A stretch of 64,000 nt of DNA from CAIWHR01 sp963813415 (GCA_963813415.1 CAWEYW010000007.1:186001-250000), one strand, 5' to 3'; positions 24,906-34,665 are shown, counted from the first letter of the stretch. A program made the numbers and translations. The notes: a model not told the origin generated them from the sequence alone.

Positions 24906-25763
24906 ATGATTCTGATCACCTGGAACGTGCAATGGTGTCGCGGCGTCGATGGCCGTGTCGATCCGGCGCGCATCGTCGGCGAAGCCAGGCGACTCGCCGA
25001 TTTCGATGTGCTCTGCCTCCAGGAGATCGCCGACAACTTTCCCGATCCGCGCTTGCCCGGCAGCGCCGGCGAGGACCAGTTCGGCGAACTTGCGACGCTG
25101 CTGCCGGACTTCACCGCGGTGCCCGGACCGGCGGTCGATCATCCCGCCGAAGGCACGCGGCGCCGGCGCTTCGGGAACATGGTCCTGTCGCGCCTTCCGG
25201 TGCGGCAGACATTCCGCGAGCTCCTGCCATTCCCTGTGGATCCCGGCGTGAAGGGTATGCCGCGGATCGCGGTCGAAGCGGTCGTCGGGACGCCATTCGG
25301 CGACGTGCGCGTGATCACCACCCATCTCGAGTATTACTCGCAGCGGCAGCGCGGCAGCCAGGTGGAAGGGCTGCGCGCGCTCTACGCCGAGGGCCATGCC
25401 CACGCGAGGCAGGGCTCCGTCACCGATATCTCCGGCAACCCGTTTCACACCTACCTGCGTCCCGAGGCAACGCTCGTCTGCGGCGATTTCAATCTCGAGC
25501 CCAACGACGCGTTGCATGACCGCATGCTCGCGCCGTTCGACGATGGCACGCCGCCGTTCCACGATGCGTGGGAGCTCACCCATCCGGGAGAACCGCACGC
25601 TTCGACCTTCAAGATCCATGAAAAGACGGTGCCCGGCGAGCCCGAGCAACACTGCGACTTCGTGTTCGTGAACGCGCCGCTGGCGCAGCGCCTGCGCTCA
25701 CTGCGGGTCGATCAGCAAACGCAGGCTTCCGATCACCAGCCGGTGATCGTCACGTTGTCCTGA
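24906..25763 (+). CDS. Endonuclease/exonuclease/phosphatase family protein
   Basis: 285-residue metal-dependent phosphoesterase fold. Catalytic pattern: ITWNVQWCRG (Asn), LCLQEIADNF (metal Glu), ITTHLEYYSQRQR (His), CGDFNLEPND (Asp/Asn), HCDFVFVNA and the final SDHQPVIV (Asp-His). No signal peptide, so probably cytosolic. Substrate (DNA, phospholipid head group or other phosphodiester) cannot be told. It follows the Ugp-like importer but is separated from it by the palindrome, so co-function is only a suggestion. Start ATG 24906 behind GAAAGG. Confidence 0.85.
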   Translation: MILITWNVQWCRGVDGRVDPARIVGEARRLADFDVLCLQEIADNFPDPRLPGSAGEDQFGELATLLPDFTAVPGPAVDHPAEGTRRRRFGNMVLSRLPVRQTFRELLPFPVDPGVKGMPRIAVEAVVGTPFGDVRVITTHLEYYSQRQRGSQVEGLRALYAEGHAHARQGSVTDISGNPFHTYLRPEATLVCGDFNLEPNDALHDRMLAPFDDGTPPFHDAWELTHPGEPHASTFKIHEKTVPGEPEQHCDFVFVNAPLAQRLRSLRVDQQTQASDHQPVIVTLS

Positions 25764-25776
25764 TTCGCCGGTCGCC

Positions 25777-26877
25777 TTACTGCGTCGAGCCGCGGCCGCG
25801 CAGCGACCGCGCGAGCAGTCGCCACAAGGACATCCACCACCAGCGCCATCCGGCGCGACGCTCGACCTCGGCGTTGAGCGCCGCGATGTCGCGCTCGAGC
25901 TTCCGGCGCCATGCATCCGCGGCCGCGATGGATGCATCGCGCGCGGCGACGACGGCGCGCAGCTGCGTCGCCTCGGCTTGCAGGTGCCGGACCGGGTCCG
26001 CACGTTCCGCCTGCAGTCGATCCCGCTGCCGCACGGCTTCGGCGTGATGGGCCTGCCAGGCGGCGACCTCCCGCTCCAATGCATTGCCGCGCGCGTGCGC
26101 GTCGTGCAGCTCGCGCGTGACTTTCTGGTAATCGCGGCGTACCCATTCCCCGGCGTCGGCGAGCACCGATACCGGACGTGGTACCCGTGACAGGGCTGCC
26201 GCGTCGCTGCTGGCGATCGCGATGAAGTACAACGGGTGCGCATGGCCATCACGGCGGTTCGCGGCGTCGGTCTCGTGCAGCTCGAATATTTCGCCCGTGG
26301 TGGCATCGCGCTCCGGCGCGAGCACCGAAAAGAAGCTCACGTGCTGGCCGAACCACGCCGCGTGCGCAAAGCGTTCCTCGAGCATCGCGGCGAGCTCTTC
26401 CCGGTACAGTTCGCGCACATGGAACGGATTGACGGCGCCGCGCGCATCGGTGTACTCGGCCCGGTTCGGACACGACAGCACCAGCAGGCCTTCGGGGCGC
26501 AGCACGCGGCGGATCTCGTCGAGGAACGCATCCTGCGCAGCAATGTGCTCGATCGTCTCGAACGACACGACGAGGTCGAAGGCGTTGTCGGGCAGCGGAA
26601 GCGCCGCGCAGTCGCCGATTTCGAACGCGAGGTTCGGCACCGCCGCATACACCGTTCGGGCGTGGGCGATGGGTTCCGGCGCGATGTCGACCGCGGTGAC
26701 GTGTGCCGCGTGACGCGCGAGCAGCGCGCTGCCGTAGCCTGCACCGCAGGCGATGTCGAGCACCCGCCGGCCCGCTGCGAGCGGCACGGCAAAGTGGTAA
26801 CGGTGCCAGTGCTCGTACCAGATCTCGCCCGCGGCACCGGGAACGAACCGCTCGCCGGTGAAGGGCAACGTGCTCAC
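25777..26877 (-). CDS. Class I SAM-dependent methyltransferase with C-terminal coiled coil
   Basis: 366 residues from a GTG that overlaps the upstream glycosyltransferase stop (GTGA). SAM motif I VLDIACGAGYGSALLA (about residues 39-54), acidic VTAVDIAPEP, motif II FDLVVSFETIEHI and RRVLRPEGLLVLSCPN. Residues about 230-330 are a heptad-like Ala/Arg/Glu-rich coiled coil, then a basic aromatic tail (GWRWWWMSLWRLL). This kind of methyltransferase plus coiled coil can cap glycan chains and measure their length (compare WbdD). Last gene of a minus-strand glycan operon. Confidence 0.82.
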   Translation of the reverse strand: MSTLPFTGERFVPGAAGEIWYEHWHRYHFAVPLAAGRRVLDIACGAGYGSALLARHAAHVTAVDIAPEPIAHARTVYAAVPNLAFEIGDCAALPLPDNAFDLVVSFETIEHIAAQDAFLDEIRRVLRPEGLLVLSCPNRAEYTDARGAVNPFHVRELYREELAAMLEERFAHAAWFGQHVSFFSVLAPERDATTGEIFELHETDAANRRDGHAHPLYFIAIASSDAAALSRVPRPVSVLADAGEWVRRDYQKVTRELHDAHARGNALEREVAAWQAHHAEAVRQRDRLQAERADPVRHLQAEATQLRAVVAARDASIAAADAWRRKLERDIAALNAEVERRAGWRWWWMSLWRLLARSLRGRGSTQ

Positions 26878-28703
26878 CGGATCGCCCGGCGTCCGCTGAT
26901 CAGCCGGCGCAAAGGACCGCGCCACGCCGCCGCCCGCGCGAGCCACGGCCGCAGCATCACGAACTCGCGCACGTCGTGCCGACTCACCAGCACGAGCGAC
27001 TGGGTGCGCATGTACTCCTCGGCCATCCGCGAGATGTCGTAGGGCGAGAGGGTGATGCGCATCGCCCGCTGCCGCTCGACGGCATCCCGATACGCCCGAT
27101 CGAGCAGCTCCTGGCGCCCGGCAGCTTCCTTCACTCCGGCCGGCACGCGATATTTCGACGTGGTCTTCGCGACCATGACGAACGCGTGCTCGAGCGAGTA
27201 GCGCGTCCAGAGATTCCAGTCCTCGAGCTGGTCCATGTCCTCCGCGAAGCCGCCGTACATCTCGTAGAGCCGGCGATGGAAGAGGACTGCCTGGATCGGC
27301 AGGTAGTTGTGATGCCAGAGGGTCAGGCGATCGAACGGCTGGCGGTGCCGCGTGACGTGGGCGATCTCGGCGAGCCGTCCATTCGCGCTGTCGACGACGT
27401 GCATGTGCGTTTCCCACGCGAGGCCGTAGGCGCCCATCGCGCTGCCGGCGCGCACGGCGTCCAGCAGCACCTCGACGTGATCGGCGAATAGCACGTCGTC
27501 GTCATCGAGGAAATTGAACCATTCGCCACGGGCTGCGGCGAGCGCGAGATTGCCGGCCCGCGCACGTCCGACGTGCTGCCCGGTCGCCTGGTAACGGATG
27601 CGCAGGCGGTCGCGATAGCTCTCGATGAGGGCCTGCGACGTGGGCGGACCGTCCTCGATCACGATCGCCTCGATGGCGGGCCATGTCTGGTTGGCTACGG
27701 AATGGAGTGCCTGCCGCAGCGATGCCGTGCGGCCGATCGTGCGGATGAGCACGGACACCAGCGGGATGCTCGGCAACGGCTCGTCCCGGCGGGAGCGCAT
27801 CGCCACGAACGCGCCGTCACGACGCAGCTCATAACCCCAGCCGTTGAACACGGGACGAAAGTCCGGCGTCGGCGCCACCCTGGTGGCAGCGAACTGCGGC
27901 CATTTCGCGAGGAAGCGCACCAGCGCACGCAGCAACCCCCAGCGACGGCCGGGGAAGTCCGGAGGGGCGAGCATCTCCGCGAAGACCATCGATATCCCCT
28001 GCGCCGTGCGGGCGACGCCGCCGAAGCGAGCCCGCAGGCACAGGTTGGTCTCCACGCCGCCGAGTGCCTGCAGCGGCTTCACTTCGCCTGGATGGCGATA
28101 GGTCCGATGGACCACGGCGAAGCGCGGCAGATAGCGCAGCCGATGGCCGGCAGCGCGCAACCGCCAGGAGAGGTCGACGTCCTCGCCATACATGAAGATG
28201 CGCGGATCGAAACCCCCCACGGCGTCGTAGGCGCTGCGGCGGAACAGCGTCGCGGCGCCGCTGACCCAAGGCACGTCAAGGGTGACGGGGTCGTAGGCCT
28301 TCGGGTGCTCGTACGGCAGCTGCCGGAGCTCCCACGCCGCGACCTGCGGATCGTCCTGCGCTGCGGCGTCGAGGAGCGGCGCGAGGACGCCGGGCTCGAC
28401 GATGCAGTCCTGGTTCAGGACCAGCAGGAAGGGCGCCGATCCACTCGCTGCATTCGCGTTGTGGCCCCGGCCGAACCCCAGGTTGACCGGCGCGGCCTGG
28501 ATGCGGACGCTCGCGAACGGCCGCGGCATGCGCAGCGACGGCAGCGTCTCGATCTTCGGCACGGCGGCGCCATGCAACGTGTTGTCGAGCACCCGGAGGT
28601 GCACGTCCCGGCCGGCGCTCTGCTCTGCGATGCTGGCGAGAAGCGACTCGAGCAGCGCCTCGTCGGGCTCGAACGTGACGATGCTGACATCAACCCCGGT
28701 CAC
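26874..28703 (-). CDS. Glycosyltransferase with two GT2 domains
   Basis: 609 residues from GTG 28703, overlapping the upstream glycosyltransferase gene by 14 bases. First GT2 (GT-A) domain, residues about 1-240: VSIVTFEPDEALL, LVLNQDCIVEPGVL, FMYGEDVDLSWRLRAAGH. Second GT2 domain, about 305-530: PLVSVLIRTIGRTASLRQAL, FNFLDDDDVLFADHVEVLL and the acceptor part EDMDQLEDWNLWTRY. No membrane helices, so a cytosolic enzyme acting at the membrane on lipid-linked sugars is likely. Two active sites suggest alternating linkages. Nucleotide-sugar donors unknown. Confidence 0.85.
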   Translation of the reverse strand: MTGVDVSIVTFEPDEALLESLLASIAEQSAGRDVHLRVLDNTLHGAAVPKIETLPSLRMPRPFASVRIQAAPVNLGFGRGHNANAASGSAPFLLVLNQDCIVEPGVLAPLLDAAAQDDPQVAAWELRQLPYEHPKAYDPVTLDVPWVSGAATLFRRSAYDAVGGFDPRIFMYGEDVDLSWRLRAAGHRLRYLPRFAVVHRTYRHPGEVKPLQALGGVETNLCLRARFGGVARTAQGISMVFAEMLAPPDFPGRRWGLLRALVRFLAKWPQFAATRVAPTPDFRPVFNGWGYELRRDGAFVAMRSRRDEPLPSIPLVSVLIRTIGRTASLRQALHSVANQTWPAIEAIVIEDGPPTSQALIESYRDRLRIRYQATGQHVGRARAGNLALAAARGEWFNFLDDDDVLFADHVEVLLDAVRAGSAMGAYGLAWETHMHVVDSANGRLAEIAHVTRHRQPFDRLTLWHHNYLPIQAVLFHRRLYEMYGGFAEDMDQLEDWNLWTRYSLEHAFVMVAKTTSKYRVPAGVKEAAGRQELLDRAYRDAVERQRAMRITLSPYDISRMAEEYMRTQSLVLVSRHDVREFVMLRPWLARAAAWRGPLRRLISGRRAIR

Positions 28704-30168
28704 GGTTCGCCCGGTGCCGGAGGATCCTGCGCACGAAGCGCGGCAACCGTTCCAGTGCGGCGTGGTCGAGGGCCAGGCGCTCGGCTTGCGCTCGCATGCG
28801 CTCGGCATCGGCGTCGCGCGCCTGCAGCGCGGACGTCAGCGTGGCAACATCGGCCTCCACTTTCCTGGCCCACTGTTTCGCGGCATCGACATCAGCCTGC
28901 AAGCGCGTGGCCCATTCCTGGGCTGCATCGGCAGTCGCCTTCGCGATGCGCGCTCCTTCGTCGGCGTTGCGCAGGGCTGCGGCGAGCCGCACGAGTTCCT
29001 GCCGAAAGACGAAGCCATCGAGATTCGCGGCGAGGAGGCGCTGCAATCGGTGATCGAGCACGTCGGCGGGCGGCGGGTCGGACGGCGCGAGCTCGAATTG
29101 CGCGTAGACGGCAGCGAGCGCTTCCGCCATCGCGGACAGCGGTGGAACCACGGTGGGATCAGCGGCCACGATCGCCGATTTTACGCGGCCCCACTCGGCT
29201 TCGCCGGCCTCGAGCAGGCGGCCGATCTGGCGCACCGCCGCCCCGGCGTCGAAGCCTGCGGGCAGCAGCCATCCGCCGCCGTGGGCCCGCACGCGCGCCC
29301 CGAGGGCGCCCTCGTCGGGCACGATGACCGGCGTGCCCGCAGCCCAGGCTTCCGAAAGCGCATAGCTGAAACTTTCCGGGATCCGGTTCGGGAAAAGCAC
29401 CGCCGACACGTGGTAAGCGGCCATCAGGCCCGGCAGATCTTGGTCCGCGTACGGTCCATGCACGAACAATCCGGGTCCAAGCCAACCCTGCTGCAGGGTG
29501 TCGTCGGTGTAGCCGATCACCACCAGCGCGGCGTCGCAGGCGGCGAGGCCGGCCGCCACATCGCGCAGCAAGCCGCTGCCCTTGTGCGGTCCGATCGCGC
29601 CCAGCGCGGCGATCACATGGCGTGGGGCATGATCGCGGAAGGCGGCGGGCGCATCCATGGCTGCCACGGTCCGGCGCGGCACGCCCGGGGCGATGATCGC
29701 GACCGGCAGGTCGGGCATGCACGCCATGGCTTCGCCCCGAATGTAGTCGGAAGGTGCGATCACCGTGGTCGCACGCGCCAGCGTGTCGTGCACTTCGCCG
29801 ACCCACGCCCGATCCGGTGTCCCCAGAGGCGCGTCGGCAAAAAGCGCCGGGTGCAGGAAGCCGATGTCGTGCAGCGTCGCAACCATGGCCGTGGCACCAG
29901 CGGCCATGATCGCCGCGGCGCGCTCGCGCGACAGGCGGTCGAGCGTGTGCAGATGAAGCAGGCGCGTGCCGATCGTCATCGCGGCATCCGGCGCTGCGCC
30001 GGGCGCAAGGGGCCAGCAGCGGGCGTGGCCGAGGTCTTCGAGCACGTCGACCTGCGGTCCGACGTGGAGGGCAAGATGCCGTCCGGGCACCGTCGCCGCG
30101 ATGTCGCGGATGTGGCGGTCTACCCCGCCACCGGGCGCGGACGTGATGTGCAGCACGGCGCCGGTCAT
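28690..30168 (-). CDS. Glycosyltransferase, GT4-like (GT-B), with C-terminal coiled coil
   Basis: 492 residues. GT-B marks: N-terminal HITSAPGGGVDRHIRDIAA, IAPSDYIRG, and the donor-site region FPNRIPESFSYALSEAWAAGTPVIVPDEGALG. Residues about 385-470 are a long Ala/Arg/Glu coiled coil (QEWATRLQADVDAAKQWARK), as in the other proteins of this locus. First gene of the minus-strand unit; its start is 104 bases from the divergent 1222-residue glycosyltransferase, so the two face each other across one promoter region. Confidence 0.85.
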   Translation of the reverse strand: MTGAVLHITSAPGGGVDRHIRDIAATVPGRHLALHVGPQVDVLEDLGHARCWPLAPGAAPDAAMTIGTRLLHLHTLDRLSRERAAAIMAAGATAMVATLHDIGFLHPALFADAPLGTPDRAWVGEVHDTLARATTVIAPSDYIRGEAMACMPDLPVAIIAPGVPRRTVAAMDAPAAFRDHAPRHVIAALGAIGPHKGSGLLRDVAAGLAACDAALVVIGYTDDTLQQGWLGPGLFVHGPYADQDLPGLMAAYHVSAVLFPNRIPESFSYALSEAWAAGTPVIVPDEGALGARVRAHGGGWLLPAGFDAGAAVRQIGRLLEAGEAEWGRVKSAIVAADPTVVPPLSAMAEALAAVYAQFELAPSDPPPADVLDHRLQRLLAANLDGFVFRQELVRLAAALRNADEGARIAKATADAAQEWATRLQADVDAAKQWARKVEADVATLTSALQARDADAERMRAQAERLALDHAALERLPRFVRRILRHRANRDRG

Positions 30169-30272
30169 TGGCGTGGGGATGTAGGATGGCGGCGCGGCAA
30201 GTATATGCTCCGTCGCGTCAGGGACGGGCCGTAAAATGTCGGGCCGCCGAACCGCGGCGCGCTCATCTCCCC

Positions 30273-33200
30273 ATGCTTCCCGGATCGAATCCCCCGTCCG
30301 ACACCGTCAACGCGGCGCTTGGCACGCTGCGCCGCTCGCCGCGCCCGCGCCTGCTCTTCATCGGCCACGGCTGGGGCGGCGGCGTGCGGCGGCACATGCA
30401 CGATCTCGCCGCGCTCGTTGCCGATGCGTGCGACGTCATCACGCTGGCGCCCGGGCCGGGAGGGACGGTGCGGGTCGAGCTCGGCACCGGTGCCACCGTG
30501 CCGCGCGCGTATTTCGCCCTTCCCGCCGAGACCGCGACGTTCCTCGCGTTGCTGCGCAGCATCGGCGTGTCGCGCATCCACTATCACCACGTGCATGGCC
30601 TGCCGCGCTCGATTCTCGACTTGCCGCGCATGCTGGATCTCCCCTACGACGTCACGCTTCACGACTACTACGCCATGGATCCGCGGCCGGTGCAGGAGGG
30701 CGGTGACGCGACCGGGCCCACCGATTCATCGGCGCCGGACGATGCGCTCCCGTGGGAGGTTTCGCTGACCGAGTGGCGCGCCATGTTCGGCGCGTTCCTG
30801 CGCGGCGCGGCACGCGTGATCGCGCCGTCGCACGACGTCGCGCGGCGCTACGCCGGCATGTGGCCGGGACTCGCGGTGCTGACGTGGCCGCATCCGGAAG
30901 CCGCCGCCCTGCCCGTCGCCCGCATGGCGCGCGCGATCGTACCGGGGCGCATATCGCCGGCGAAGGGACTGCACGTTCTGACGGCCTGCGCGCTGCACGC
31001 ACGCGAAAACGAGCTGCCGCTGTGCTTCCGTGTGCTCGGCAGCACCACCGAGCCGGTATTGCAGACGCCGTCCGTGCCGCTGAGCGTTTCGGGCGAATAT
31101 CCGGAAGATGCCCTGCAACGCCTGCTCGCCGCCGAGGGTGCCGACGCGATCCTGTTGCCGACGCAGGTGCCGGAGACCTACGGTTACGTGCTGTCGGCCG
31201 CGATCGCGTCGGGCCTGCCGATCGTGGCGTCGGCCCTGGGCGCCTACGTGGAGCGCCTCGCGGGGGTCGCGAACGCCACACTGCTGCCTCACGATGCAGC
31301 GCCGGCGCAATGGAACGACGCGCTGCTGCGCTGCACAGGCGTCGCGGTACCGGCCGAGTCGCGGCGAGCGGTGGCGACGGGCAGCGCCCCCGCGGATTAT
31401 CGGGCCTGGTACCTGCAACCCCTGCCCGGCACCGCGCCGGAGCTCGGTCCCGAGATCGAGCTCGACGCGCGCCATCTCGAGCTGCCGCACGGCGACATCG
31501 GGCCGGGGCCGCTCTCGCTGATCGACCTTTACCGCTTCGGCATCGAATGCGGGCAGCTCGAGGCACGGACCGAACTGCAGCGGCGCCTTGACGCGATCGA
31601 GGAAGAGCGCGCCGAGCTCGTCGCGTTGCGCGAGTCGGCCATGGCCGAGCAGCAGGCGGCGCAGGGACGCGTCGAGCAGGTGGAACATGCGTTGCGCGTT
31701 GCCCATGCGCGGCTCCAGGAGTTCGAGCATTCGACGTCGTGGCGTCTCACTGCGCCCGTACGCGCCCTCGGCCACCGTTGGAAGCTCCTGCAGGCGCGCT
31801 TCCGGGCGAGCTACGCCACGGCGCGGCACGTGCCCCGCCAGGCGGACATCGCCCGCACGATCCTGCGCGACCATGGCGCAGTGGCGCTATGGACGCGCGT
31901 GTGGACAAAGCTCTCGGGCCGGCGCCGCTTCCGTCCCCCCACGGTGACGCGCTATGCCCAGGAGATCGTCGCCGGACCGCTGACGTTCCCGCCCATGGCG
32001 CCGGCATCGCCCCGGGTGTCGATTGTCATCCCGGCATTCGGCAACCCGCTGCTGACGTTCACCTGTCTCAAGAGCATCCTCGCGCACACCCCCGCCGGGC
32101 GTTACGAGGTGATCGTCGTCGACGACGCATCGCCGGAGCCCGTCGCCGAGGCGCTGCGCGAGGTGCGCGGTGCCTGCATCGAGCGCAATCCGAGCAACAT
32201 GGGATTCGTCGCGAGCTGCAACCGCGGTGCGGCGATCGCGCAGGGCGAGGTGCTCGTCTTCCTCAACAACGACACCATCGTCACGGCCGGCTGGCTGCCG
32301 GCGATCCTCCAGACCTTCGAGCGCCGCCCGCATACGGGTCTCGTCGGCGTCAAGCTCGTCTATCCCGACGGACGGCTGCAGGAGGCGGGCGGCATCGTGT
32401 GGCGCGATGGCTCGGCGTGGAACTGCGGACGCAACGACGATCCGGAGCGCCCCGAGCACAACTACGTGCGCGAGGTGGACTATTGCTCCGGTGCGTGCAT
32501 CGCCATTCCATCCGCGGTGTTCCGCGCCGTCGGTGGCTTCGACGTGCGCTATGCCCCGGCCTACTACGAGGACACCGACCTCGCGTTCGCCGTGCGGGCG
32601 GCGGGCCGCAAGGTCGTGTATCAGCCCCGTGCAACCGTCATCCACTTCGAAGGCCAGACCGCAGGCACCGATCTCGACACCGGCATGAAGCAGCACCAGG
32701 TCGTGAACCAGCAGCGCTTTGCCGAAAAATGGGCGGGAATGCTCGCCGCCCACCGTGCCAATGGCGTGGACCCGCAGCTCGAGCGCGATCGCTGGGCGCG
32801 GCACCGCGTGCTCGTCATCGACGCCTGCATGCTGACCCCGGACCAGGATTCCGGGTCCGTGCGCATGCAGGCGATGCTCGAGATCCTGATCGACCTCCAT
32901 TGCAAGGTCACGTTCGTGGCCGATAGCCTGGAGCACCGCGAGCCCTACGTAGGCGACCTGCAGCAGCGCGGTGTGGAGGTCCTGTTCCATCCCTACGTCC
33001 GCAGCATCCCCGCGCTGCTCGCGGAACGCGGCCCGGAGTTCGATGCGATCGTGCTGTCGCGCCACTACATCGCCAACAAGCACATCGAGACGGTGCGCAC
33101 GTTCGCGGCGCAGGCGCTGCTCGTATTCGACACCGTGGACCTGCACTTCCTGCGCGCGGAACGCCTCGCCGAGCTCGAAGGCGGCGCAATGGCGAAGGCG

Positions 33201-33941
33201 GCGGCGCGAGCGAAGCGCGAGGAGGAACTGGCGCTGATCCGCAAAGCCGATGTCACCCTCGTCGTGAGCCCGATCGAGCAGCAGTTGCTCGCCCGCATCG
33301 TGCCGGAGGCCGAGGTGGCGATCCTTTCCAACATCCACGAGCCGATCCCCGGCGGCAAGCCGTTCGCCGACCGCGAGGGGCTCGTGTTCATCGGCGGTTT
33401 CCAGCATCCGCCGAACACCGATGCGGTGCTCTGGTACGCGCACGAGGTGCTGCCGCACGTCCGGCGCCTGTTGCCTGGAGTGCGCACTTACATTGTCGGT
33501 GCGGACGCGCCGGCCACGATTCGTGACTTGAGTGCGGAGGATTTCGTGGTCACCGGGCATGTGCCCGACGTGGCGCCCTATTTCACGCGCTGTCGCGTGT
33601 CGATCTCGCCGCTGCGTTATGGCGCCGGGGTCAAGGGCAAGGTGAACCTGGCCCTGAGCTATGGCGTGCCTGTCGTCGCGACGACGGCATCGGTCGAGGG
33701 CATGCATCTGACGCCGGGGGTCGACGTGCTCGTGGCCGACGAGCCGGAGGCGTTTGCCGAGGCCATTGCGCGCGTTTACCGGGACGAGGTCCTCTGGCAC
33801 CGCATCTCCGACGGTGGGCGCGCCGTGATTCGCCAGCACTTTTCGCGCGACGTGGCGCGCGCCGGGCTGGCTGCCCTCCTCGCGCGTGCGCACCGGCGCA
33901 CGCCGCAGCAGCCGCCGAAGGAGCTCGTCAGCGCCGCATGA
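30273..33941 (+). CDS. Three-domain glycosyltransferase (GT4-like, GT2, GT4)
   Basis: 1222 residues from ATG 30273. Domain 1 (about 20-400): LLFIGHGWGGGVRRHMHDLA, APSHDVARRY, LLPTQVPETYGYVLSAAIASGLP, a GT-B enzyme. Coiled coil about 425-480, then the linker STSWRLTAPVRALGH typical of surface-glycan enzymes. Domain 2 (about 580-830), GT2: RVSIVIPAFGNPLLTF, VIVVDDASPE, VFLNNDTIVTAGW, YYEDTDLAFAVRAAGR. Domain 3 (about 845-1222), GT4: VFIGGFQHPPNTDAVLW, FTRCRVSISPLRYGAGVKGK. Likely builds several linkages of a cell-surface polysaccharide in the cytosol. Its 3' end overlaps the convergent trmB by 14 bases. Confidence 0.87.
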   Translation: MLPGSNPPSDTVNAALGTLRRSPRPRLLFIGHGWGGGVRRHMHDLAALVADACDVITLAPGPGGTVRVELGTGATVPRAYFALPAETATFLALLRSIGVSRIHYHHVHGLPRSILDLPRMLDLPYDVTLHDYYAMDPRPVQEGGDATGPTDSSAPDDALPWEVSLTEWRAMFGAFLRGAARVIAPSHDVARRYAGMWPGLAVLTWPHPEAAALPVARMARAIVPGRISPAKGLHVLTACALHARENELPLCFRVLGSTTEPVLQTPSVPLSVSGEYPEDALQRLLAAEGADAILLPTQVPETYGYVLSAAIASGLPIVASALGAYVERLAGVANATLLPHDAAPAQWNDALLRCTGVAVPAESRRAVATGSAPADYRAWYLQPLPGTAPELGPEIELDARHLELPHGDIGPGPLSLIDLYRFGIECGQLEARTELQRRLDAIEEERAELVALRESAMAEQQAAQGRVEQVEHALRVAHARLQEFEHSTSWRLTAPVRALGHRWKLLQARFRASYATARHVPRQADIARTILRDHGAVALWTRVWTKLSGRRRFRPPTVTRYAQEIVAGPLTFPPMAPASPRVSIVIPAFGNPLLTFTCLKSILAHTPAGRYEVIVVDDASPEPVAEALREVRGACIERNPSNMGFVASCNRGAAIAQGEVLVFLNNDTIVTAGWLPAILQTFERRPHTGLVGVKLVYPDGRLQEAGGIVWRDGSAWNCGRNDDPERPEHNYVREVDYCSGACIAIPSAVFRAVGGFDVRYAPAYYEDTDLAFAVRAAGRKVVYQPRATVIHFEGQTAGTDLDTGMKQHQVVNQQRFAEKWAGMLAAHRANGVDPQLERDRWARHRVLVIDACMLTPDQDSGSVRMQAMLEILIDLHCKVTFVADSLEHREPYVGDLQQRGVEVLFHPYVRSIPALLAERGPEFDAIVLSRHYIANKHIETVRTFAAQALLVFDTVDLHFLRAERLAELEGGAMAKAAARAKREEELALIRKADVTLVVSPIEQQLLARIVPEAEVAILSNIHEPIPGGKPFADREGLVFIGGFQHPPNTDAVLWYAHEVLPHVRRLLPGVRTYIVGADAPATIRDLSAEDFVVTGHVPDVAPYFTRCRVSISPLRYGAGVKGKVNLALSYGVPVVATTASVEGMHLTPGVDVLVADEPEAFAEAIARVYRDEVLWHRISDGGRAVIRQHFSRDVARAGLAALLARAHRRTPQQPPKELVSAA

Positions 33942-34665
33942 AGAGCAGGTCGCGCACGCCGTGGCCGAGACCAAGACCGCGCGTCTCGAACTTGGTGCGC
34001 GGACGCCACGCCGGGCGCGGGGCGAAATCGCTCACGGTGTTCGCCAGGAGCGGTTCGGCGCTCAGGGTGGCAAGGATCTCCTGGGCGTAATCCTCCCAGT
34101 CGGTGGCGACGTGCAGCACGCCGCCCGGCGCGAGCCGCAGCGCCAATGCATGGACGAAGATCGGCTTCAGCAGCCGGCGCTTGTGGTGGCGCTTCTTCGG
34201 CCACGGGTCGGGGAAGAAGACCTGCACCCCGCGCAGCGAACCTTGCGGAATCATCTGCGCGACGACCTCGACCGCATCGTGCTGGATGATGCGCAGGTTG
34301 CCGAGCCCGAGGGCCGCTGCCTGGCGCAGCAGACTGCCCACCCCCGGCGCGTGCACTTCCACGCCGATGAAATCGACATCGGGCTGGGCCCGGGCGATGG
34401 CGGCGGTCGTCTCCCCCATGCCGCAACCGATCTCCAGGACGACTGGTGCCTGCCGCCCGAAGAGTTGCGCGAAGTCGAGCGGGCGTGGCGTGTAGTCGAC
34501 GCCGAAGCGCGGCCAGAGCGCCGTCAGCGCATGTTGCTGGGCCGGCGAGATGCGTCCCTGGCGCAGCACGTAGCTGCGCACGCTGCGGTGCGGACGGCCG
34601 TCCTCGCTGCGCGCCGCCGCCGTCGATTCGGGAGCGGCCTCGTCCGGCGGGTCAGGGCTGCGCAA
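33928..34665 (-). CDS. trmB: tRNA (guanine-N7-)-methyltransferase
   Basis: SAM-dependent m7G46 methylation of tRNA. 245 residues if the TTG at 34665 is used; that start overlaps the upstream gene by 14 bases. Family marks: RSYVLRQGRIS at the N-terminus, VLEIGCGMGETTAAIA (SAM), FIGVEVHAPGVGSLL, the signature VQVFFPDPWPKKRHHKRRLL, and the tail TKFETRGLGLGHGVRDL. Other in-frame starts further upstream give a non-conserved extension. End of the thiS-thiG operon. Confidence 0.92.
   Translation of the reverse strand: MRSPDPPDEAAPESTAAARSEDGRPHRSVRSYVLRQGRISPAQQHALTALWPRFGVDYTPRPLDFAQLFGRQAPVVLEIGCGMGETTAAIARAQPDVDFIGVEVHAPGVGSLLRQAAALGLGNLRIIQHDAVEVVAQMIPQGSLRGVQVFFPDPWPKKRHHKRRLLKPIFVHALALRLAPGGVLHVATDWEDYAQEILATLSAEPLLANTVSDFAPRPAWRPRTKFETRGLGLGHGVRDLLFMRR

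Noticed and set aside
27573..30234. Two long plus-strand frames (584 and 610 codons) opposite the glycosyltransferases
   Set aside because: GC-rich DNA gives long antisense frames; composition is Arg/Gly/Ala-rich and all conserved motifs are on the minus strand.
31887..33974. 695-codon minus-strand frame opposite the three-domain glycosyltransferase
   Set aside because: His/Arg/Asp-rich translation with no domain; the plus strand has complete GT2 and GT4 motifs.
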